Assembly: GCA_963739435.1 (NCBI GenBank)
Contig: CAVUAN010000022.1
Coordinates: 124,001-188,000 of the forward strand
Length of the DNA: 64,000 bases
Direction: 5' to 3'
Source of the DNA: CAVUAN01 sp963739435
Lineage (GTDB): Bacteria; Acidobacteriota; Thermoanaerobaculia; UBA5066; Gp7-AA6
In this document: in pieces, positions 60,601 through 64,000 of the stretch
Layout: each line of letters opens with the position of its first letter
Numbering within the stretch: the stretch's first letter is position 1
Translations under genes and position numbers: made by a program
Notes under the pieces: generated by a model
Told to the model about the DNA's origin: nothing
The model's input: the letters and a program-made list of their open reading frames with translations, nothing else
Database searches by the model: none

Positions 60601-61163
60601 TGGAGCTCGACATAGAGCCTAGAATCGAAAACCTCGATCAGGCGTTTGAGACGGCTTTCGGCGAGGTCGGCCATGCCGAGCCCGAGCGCCCGATCGATCG
60701 GCCCCGCCGGGCCGCCGGTTAAAGCGATCAGGCCCACGCAGTTTGCGAGCGCGCCGAACGGAATATGCGGCTCGTCGCCGTTTCTCGGATCGAGCCAAAG
60801 GCTGGAGACGAGACGCATCAGATGGTGGTAGCCAGCCTCGTTCTGCGCCAGGAGCACAACCGGCGCCCGCGCCAGCCTTTGCTCGCCCAGGCGCGAGGAC
60901 GCGGGCGGCGTGTCGGCGAAGTCGACGGTCGCCTGCGCGCCGATGATCGGCTGCACCCCGGCGCCGGCGAGCTTTTCCGAGAACTTGAGCGCGCCGAACA
61001 GATTGTTGGTGTCGGTTATCGCCAGCGCCGGCATGTCGTCGGCCTTGGCGAGTTTGGCCAGCGTCCCGATCGTTAGCGCGCCCTCGCGCAGCGAGAAGGC
61101 GCTGTGCACATGAAGATGCACGAAACCGACAGCCTTGAGGATCGATGATTCCATCCGGGCCAT
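57696..61163 (-). CDS. dnaE: DNA polymerase III subunit alpha
   Basis: Catalytic subunit of the replicative polymerase, 1155 aa from ATG 61163 (a second ATG is three codons later). The frame is open about 37 codons upstream, but the conserved protein begins VGFVHLHVHSAFSLREGALT, the PHP domain. The polymerase active-site aspartates are in MPDFDIDFCQDRRDEVIAYV near residue 420, with VGPGRGSGAGSLVAWALTVT before it. Helix-hairpin-helix (YALSAIKGVGEAQAKALVEA) and OB-fold regions follow. It is intact and ends VVAVEHV. Confidence 0.96.
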   Translation of the reverse strand: MARMESSILKAVGFVHLHVHSAFSLREGALTIGTLAKLAKADDMPALAITDTNNLFGALKFSEKLAGAGVQPIIGAQATVDFADTPPASSRLGEQRLARAPVVLLAQNEAGYHHLMRLVSSLWLDPRNGDEPHIPFGALANCVGLIALTGGPAGPIDRALGLGMADLAESRLKRLIEVFDSRLYVELQRHGLDAERAIEPALIELADRIGAPLVATNEPYFAARSDYEAQDALLCVADGALVSASERRRLSPEHRFKTRAEMTALFSDLPEAAEASVEIAMRCAYRPHTRKPILPRFSAPGGVAVDEVEELRRQASDGLGARLEAHGLAPGATHEDYQSRLAYELDVIVKMEFAGYFLIVADFIKWAKAQGIPVGPGRGSGAGSLVAWALTVTDLDPMRFGLLFERFLNPERVSMPDFDIDFCQDRRDEVIAYVRERYGADRVAQIITFGSFLARGVMRNVGRVLEMPLGQVDKLARLVPQNPTNPVTLKQAVADEARLQEAAKADPKVAEMLAIAERLEGLYSNASTHAAGVVISERPLTELVPLYRDPKSAMPATQFNMKWVESAGLVKFDFLGLKTLTVLQRAIDIVARRGVAVDLSQIPLDDAKTYAMLGRGETIGVFQVESAGMRKALVEMRADRFEDIIALVALYRPGPMANIPTYCARKLGYEKPDYIHSMIEPILRETFGVIIYQEQVMQIAQALSGYSLGEADMLRRAMGKKIKKEMDAQRARFVGGAVSRGLTRAKADEIFDLLAKFADYGFNKSHAAAYALIAYWTGWFKANHPAEFLAASMTLDKGNTDKLAEFRADAHRLGIRVALPSVNESEVDFDVRVGAGSAPTIRYALSAIKGVGEAQAKALVEARGGRPFASLSDFAARLDPRLINKKALESLTAAGAFDALESDRAAAFASIEPMLAIASRGALEKVSGQNALFEDAAAGPLRAPALHWTESERLRREFEAVGFFLSGHPLEAYDAVLKRLRATRWADFARAVRGGASTARLGASVLDRFERRTRNGGKLGVVQLSDPSGQYEAILFQEALNQYQDLLEKGSDVLVTLQANVEGEDVRARIVAVERLNEAAAKVHKGLRVFLRDEAPLASIERRLKAPGDGEISVVVMLGPRDGEVEIRLPGRYAVSAALASALKAAPGVVAVEHV

Positions 61164-61372
61164 TGTCGCAAGCGGAGCGACGGGCGTCGAGCGGGGCTGT
61201 GGACGACTGGCGCGGGCGCGCCATCTTTCGACGGGCCTTGCGGGAGAAGGGCGGCAGCTCCCTTGCCCCACCAACGGTTTCTCTACGCCAAGTGCTCCAC
61301 TAACGCCCTGGCCTCTTTCAACTCTTCGGCCTTAGGACGGTCGGCCGAGGGCCGCCGCACGCCGTCCCTGGC

Positions 61373-61981
61373 CTACTCTTCCAGCTCGCTGTCCCAATAG
61401 AGATAGTCCATCCAACTCTCGTGCAGATAGTTGGGCGGGAACAGGCGGCCATTCTGATGGAGGTCGTGCACGGTGGGCTGGTAGGGTTCCGTCGCCGGCC
61501 ACATGCGCGCGACCGACGGCATCAGGTCGGCCTTCTTGAGGTTGCAGGCCGCGCAGGCGGCGACGACGTTCACCCAGGTCGTCATGCCGCCCCTCGCGCG
61601 CGGAATGACGTGGTCGAAGGTCAGGTCCTCGCGATCGCCACAATATTGGCAAGTGAAGCGGTCGCGCAGGAACACGTTGAACCGGGTGAAGGCCGGATAG
61701 CGAGTCGCCTTGACGTAGCTCTTCAGCGACACGACCGAGGGCAAGCGCATCGCGAAGGAGGGGCTGCGCACGAGCGTGTCGTATTCGGAAAGAATATTGA
61801 CCCGATCGAGGAAGACGGCCTTGATCGCGTCCTGCCAGCACCAAATGGACAAAGGATAGTAGCTCAGCGGGCGGAAGTCCGCGTTCAATACGAGGGCCGG
61901 GCAATTGGCCGGCGCAGCTGCCTGAACATGAACTGTCACAAAGACGCTCCGTTCCTCCGCGAGCGCATGAGCGCCAGACAT
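61373..61981 (-). CDS. HNH endonuclease family protein
   Basis: 202 aa. The conserved N-terminal part is LVLNADFRPLSYYPLSIWCW with DRVNILSEYDTLVRSPSFAM. It is followed by a complete HNH site: FTCQYCGDREDLTFDHVIPR, then ARGGMTTWVNVVAACAACNL, with two CxxC zinc pairs. This is a widespread chromosomal HNH protein with no proven role, not a homing nuclease by context. It is intact. Confidence 0.85.
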   Translation of the reverse strand: MSGAHALAEERSVFVTVHVQAAAPANCPALVLNADFRPLSYYPLSIWCWQDAIKAVFLDRVNILSEYDTLVRSPSFAMRLPSVVSLKSYVKATRYPAFTRFNVFLRDRFTCQYCGDREDLTFDHVIPRARGGMTTWVNVVAACAACNLKKADLMPSVARMWPATEPYQPTVHDLHQNGRLFPPNYLHESWMDYLYWDSELEE

Positions 61982-62096
61982 ACGAATCCGGCCGGCACAT
62001 TAGTCTACAGCTTGCGTGACGCCCTTGTGAAGGGGCCAAAATCTGGCCCTTTCCGGAGTTTTGCCGCTGGTCGTGATTTCATGATCGGCGAATCGG

Positions 62097-62519
62097 TCAG
62101 CGGGCCGATCGCTCGATCGCCTCGATGTCGGCGTCCGAAAGGCCGAAGTGATGGCCGATCTCATGCACCAAGACATGGGTGACGACCGCACCAAGCGAAT
62201 CCTCGCCCTCGCACCAGAAATCCAGCAACGGCCGGCGGTAGAGCCAGATCATGTTGGGGAGCGCGCCAGTCTCCTCGACCGCGCCGCGCTGCGCCAGTCC
62301 TTGGCCGCGGAACAGGCCGAGCAGATCGAATTCGCTCTGCGCTCCCATCTCGTCAAGCGTTTCGTCGTCCGGGAAGTCGACGACCTGAATGACGAGACCC
62401 TCGCATAGGCGGCGGAATGACGCAGGCAATTGCGCAAACGCGACCGCCGCGAGCGCATCGAGATCTTCCAGTGCCGGCGCGCGCAGCCCCGAGAGGGCGC
62501 GAGTTGCTTCCGAGGTCAC
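62097..62519 (-). CDS. Minimal zincin-type metallopeptidase family protein (Zincin_1/DUF1025-like)
   Basis: 140 aa from GTG 62519, which shares GTGA with the stop of the cNMP-binding gene. The zinc motif is VTHVLVHEIGHHFGLSDADI (HExxHxxGxxD), near residue 118. Upstream parts are FAQLPASFRRLCEGLVIQVV and FDLLGLFRGQG with PNMIWLYRRPLLDF. These minimal gluzincin-like proteins have no established substrate. It is the last of three overlapping genes with a response regulator and a cNMP-binding protein. Confidence 0.85.
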   Translation of the reverse strand: MTSEATRALSGLRAPALEDLDALAAVAFAQLPASFRRLCEGLVIQVVDFPDDETLDEMGAQSEFDLLGLFRGQGLAQRGAVEETGALPNMIWLYRRPLLDFWCEGEDSLGAVVTHVLVHEIGHHFGLSDADIEAIERSAR

Positions 62520-63001
62520 GGCGCGGCCTGAGGATCCGGCTCCCCCACGCCGCCGAACGAGTTGGTTCTGATTGCGTCGAGGCCGTCGACAAGCTTGCGC
62601 ATGCGCGCGGAGAGCGCGGCGCGAACCTTGCCTGCCGCTTCGGGGAACTCGACGAGGACCCGGTGAAAGGTTTCTCGTTGCACGCGCATCACGACCGTAT
62701 CTTCGGCCGCGCGCGCCTCGACCCGGCGGACGATGGGGGCATAGAGCGCGCTTTCGCCGACGAGCGCGCCGGCGCTGGCCCGCCGCGCGCTGTTCGGTTT
62801 CGCGCCGCCTTCGCTCAGCAAAATGGCGCCGGAAAGGACGAAATAGCCGGCGTCGCCGACCTCGCCGGGCGAGAACAGTGCGTCGCCCGCGCACAGACGG
62901 CGCTTCTCGCACGAAAATGCGACGAGCTGCACCGCCTCGCGCGGCAAGAAATTGAACGGACGCGTGCGCGCGAGCCAAGCGACGTCTTTGTCGAGCGTCA
63001 C
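62516..63001 (-). CDS. Cyclic nucleotide-binding (Crp/Fnr-type) domain protein without HTH
   Basis: 161 aa. One cyclic-nucleotide-binding beta barrel: FLPREAVQLVAFSCEKRRLC, AGDALFSPGEVGDAGYFVLS, GALVGESALYAPIVRRVEAR and a final helix RAALSARMRKLVDGL. The protein ends before any DNA-binding domain, so it is a sensor or adaptor, not a transcription factor. The phosphate-binding cassette reads GALVGESAL. ATG 63001 shares ATGA with the response-regulator stop. Confidence 0.85.
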   Translation of the reverse strand: MTLDKDVAWLARTRPFNFLPREAVQLVAFSCEKRRLCAGDALFSPGEVGDAGYFVLSGAILLSEGGAKPNSARRASAGALVGESALYAPIVRRVEARAAEDTVVMRVQRETFHRVLVEFPEAAGKVRAALSARMRKLVDGLDAIRTNSFGGVGEPDPQAAP

Positions 63002-63711
63002 TCCGATCCCCTTCCCGACGCCATCCCGGCGACGAGCTTATAGCCGCCGCCCTCGGTGACGAGGAGTTGAGCTTCGGCCGGATTGTCCTCGATCTTTTGG
63101 CGCAGCCGATAGATATGTGTCTCCAAAGTGTGCGTGGTCACGTTGGCGTTGTAGCCCCAGACGTGCTTGAGCAGCGTTTCGCGCGTCACCGGCTGCTGCT
63201 CCGCGCGATGCAGATAGCTCAGGATCGCAGCTTCCTTTTCGGTCAGGCGAAGCTTGACGCCCTGAGCGTCGACCAGGTTCTTCGATGTCGGACGAAAAGT
63301 ATAAGGGCCAACCTGAATCTCCGCGTCTTGGCTCGCCTCGTATTGGCGAAGCTGCGAGCGGATTCGGGCGAGCAGCTCCACGAAGCGGAATGGCTTGCTG
63401 AGCGTGTCGTTTGCGCCCGAATCAACTGCGCGAACGGCGTCCGCATCCGAATCCTGCGCGGCGAGCATGATGATGGGACGGCGGTAGCCGTCCCGGCGTA
63501 AAATTTTGACAGCCTCTCGCCCGTCCAGATCGGGCAGGCCGACGTCCATGATGACTAGATCGGGCGCGGTTAGTGCCGCAAATTTGAGCGCCGCCTCCGC
63601 CGTTCCAACGACGTCGACTTGAAACTCCGGATGCAAAGCCAGCTGCTCGACCAGCGCGTTACGCAAGTCGGCGTCATCATCCACAATAAGTATTCGCCGC
63701 GTTTGCCTCAT
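62998..63711 (-). CDS. OmpR/PhoB-type response regulator
   Basis: 237 aa. The receiver is complete: acidic D11-D13, phospho-acceptor D56 in LVIMDVGLPDLDG, and K106 in DTLSKPFRFVELL. The C-terminal winged helix shows LRLTEKEAAILSYLHRAEQ and YNANVTTHTLETHIYRLRQK with the GGGYKLV wing. No histidine kinase is adjacent. It is the first gene of an overlapping trio with a cNMP-binding protein and a zincin. Confidence 0.93.
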   Translation of the reverse strand: MRQTRRILIVDDDADLRNALVEQLALHPEFQVDVVGTAEAALKFAALTAPDLVIMDVGLPDLDGREAVKILRRDGYRRPIIMLAAQDSDADAVRAVDSGANDTLSKPFRFVELLARIRSQLRQYEASQDAEIQVGPYTFRPTSKNLVDAQGVKLRLTEKEAAILSYLHRAEQQPVTRETLLKHVWGYNANVTTHTLETHIYRLRQKIEDNPAEAQLLVTEGGGYKLVAGMASGRGSE

Positions 63712-63876
63712 TGACGCTAGTTTACCGGCAGGGTCGGCCGGCGGCTAGTCCGGCATTGCAACAAGGCTATGCCCGTCAGGCGACAGCGCGCCTTTCCTGA
63801 TGCCGGCCCTCGCCGGCCTCAGAGTTCGAGGAACGCCGCGGGAGCGCCCCGGACGCCCCCAAGTATTCCCTTATGT

Positions 63877-64000
63877 TCACATCCCTGGAATCTTGGCCAA
63901 TTCCAAGACCTCGATGCCTCCGCCATGAGCAAGATGCGGGTGACCCTTGGTCATCGCGACCGCCTTGTCGCAGATTGTCGGCTCTACGCCGCGTATTCGT
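63877..64000 (-). CDS. YCII-related (DGPF) domain protein (partial, N-terminus off the right edge)
   Basis: The last 40 or so codons of a gene entering from the right edge: GVEPTICDKAVAMTKGHPHL then AHGGGIEVLELAKIPGM-stop. The HPHLAHGG-x-IEV-x-x-L pattern is the C-terminal strand pair of YCII/DGPF proteins. This is a second member of that family in the window. The 165 bases between it and the response regulator hold nothing I recognise. Confidence 0.65.
   Translation of the reverse strand, partial: RIRGVEPTICDKAVAMTKGHPHLAHGGGIEVLELAKIPGM

Overview
The window reads as two unrelated bacterial genome pieces joined near position 29,140. Everything left of that point (about 1-29,140) looks like an Acidobacteriota-type genome, possibly Thermoanaerobaculia-like. 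This is inferred from the secreted VCBS/ASPIC-type lipoprotein, the BNR-repeat protein with a characteristic C-terminal module, the TPR and HEAT proteins, and frequent GTG starts fused to the preceding stop as GTGA. Everything to the right (about 29,140-64,000) looks like a Rhizobiales-type alphaproteobacterium. Evidence there is the rpmH-rnpA-yidC-engB block, DUF882 and YCII proteins, an alphaproteobacterial-style tRNA-Gln, and a CUT2 sugar transporter with rhizobial features. At the joint a sugar permease loses its C-terminus exactly where a HEAT/cyclophilin protein loses its N-terminus. An assembly chimera is therefore the simplest explanation.

Left half. Positions 1-10,053 hold a complex I operon on the minus strand in the order nuoA-B-C-D-H-I-J-K-L-M-N (nuoN runs off the left edge). 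nuoE, nuoF and nuoG are absent from their usual place between nuoD and nuoH. A MidA/NDUFAF7-type methyltransferase, a family that helps assemble complex I, sits immediately upstream. Next come a divergently transcribed VCBS/ASPIC lipoprotein gene, a diiron ferritin-like protein and a Calx-beta protein with a Thr-Pro tail. These are followed by maeB and proS (overlapping), a zinc-ribbon/TPR protein, a 3-hydroxyacyl-CoA dehydrogenase, and an ECF sigma / anti-sigma / polymer-forming membrane protein set. The half ends with glutamate dehydrogenase, the BNR-repeat protein, a DUF721 protein, a glyoxylate/hydroxypyruvate reductase and a cyclophilin.

Right half. It begins with a CUT2 sugar ABC transporter and a LysR regulator divergent from a RutE-like nitroreductase, with a clear palindromic operator between them. 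Then come DoxX, an envelope group (DUF882 protein, YkuD L,D-transpeptidase, sigma-54 activator), oligoendopeptidase F, an AT-richer HNH nuclease, an AarF/UbiB kinase, pobA and an AT-rich orphan. The remainder is a TMEM175-type channel, engB-yidC-rnpA-rpmH, dxs, a multi-span PDZ/GAF-like membrane protein, an aldo/keto reductase, two YCII proteins, tRNA-Gln, dnaE, an HNH nuclease, and an overlapping response regulator / cNMP-binding / zincin trio.

Sequence quality is uneven. Positions 1-20.9 kb and about 48.8-64 kb are nearly free of frameshifts (nuoL and dxs have one each). Almost every gene between about 20.9 and 48.5 kb is broken by one or more single-base shifts while still matching a full-length family protein when the frames are joined. 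I treat these as probable base-calling or assembly errors, not gene decay, and annotate the full spans. Exact starts, stops and lengths in that zone are approximate.
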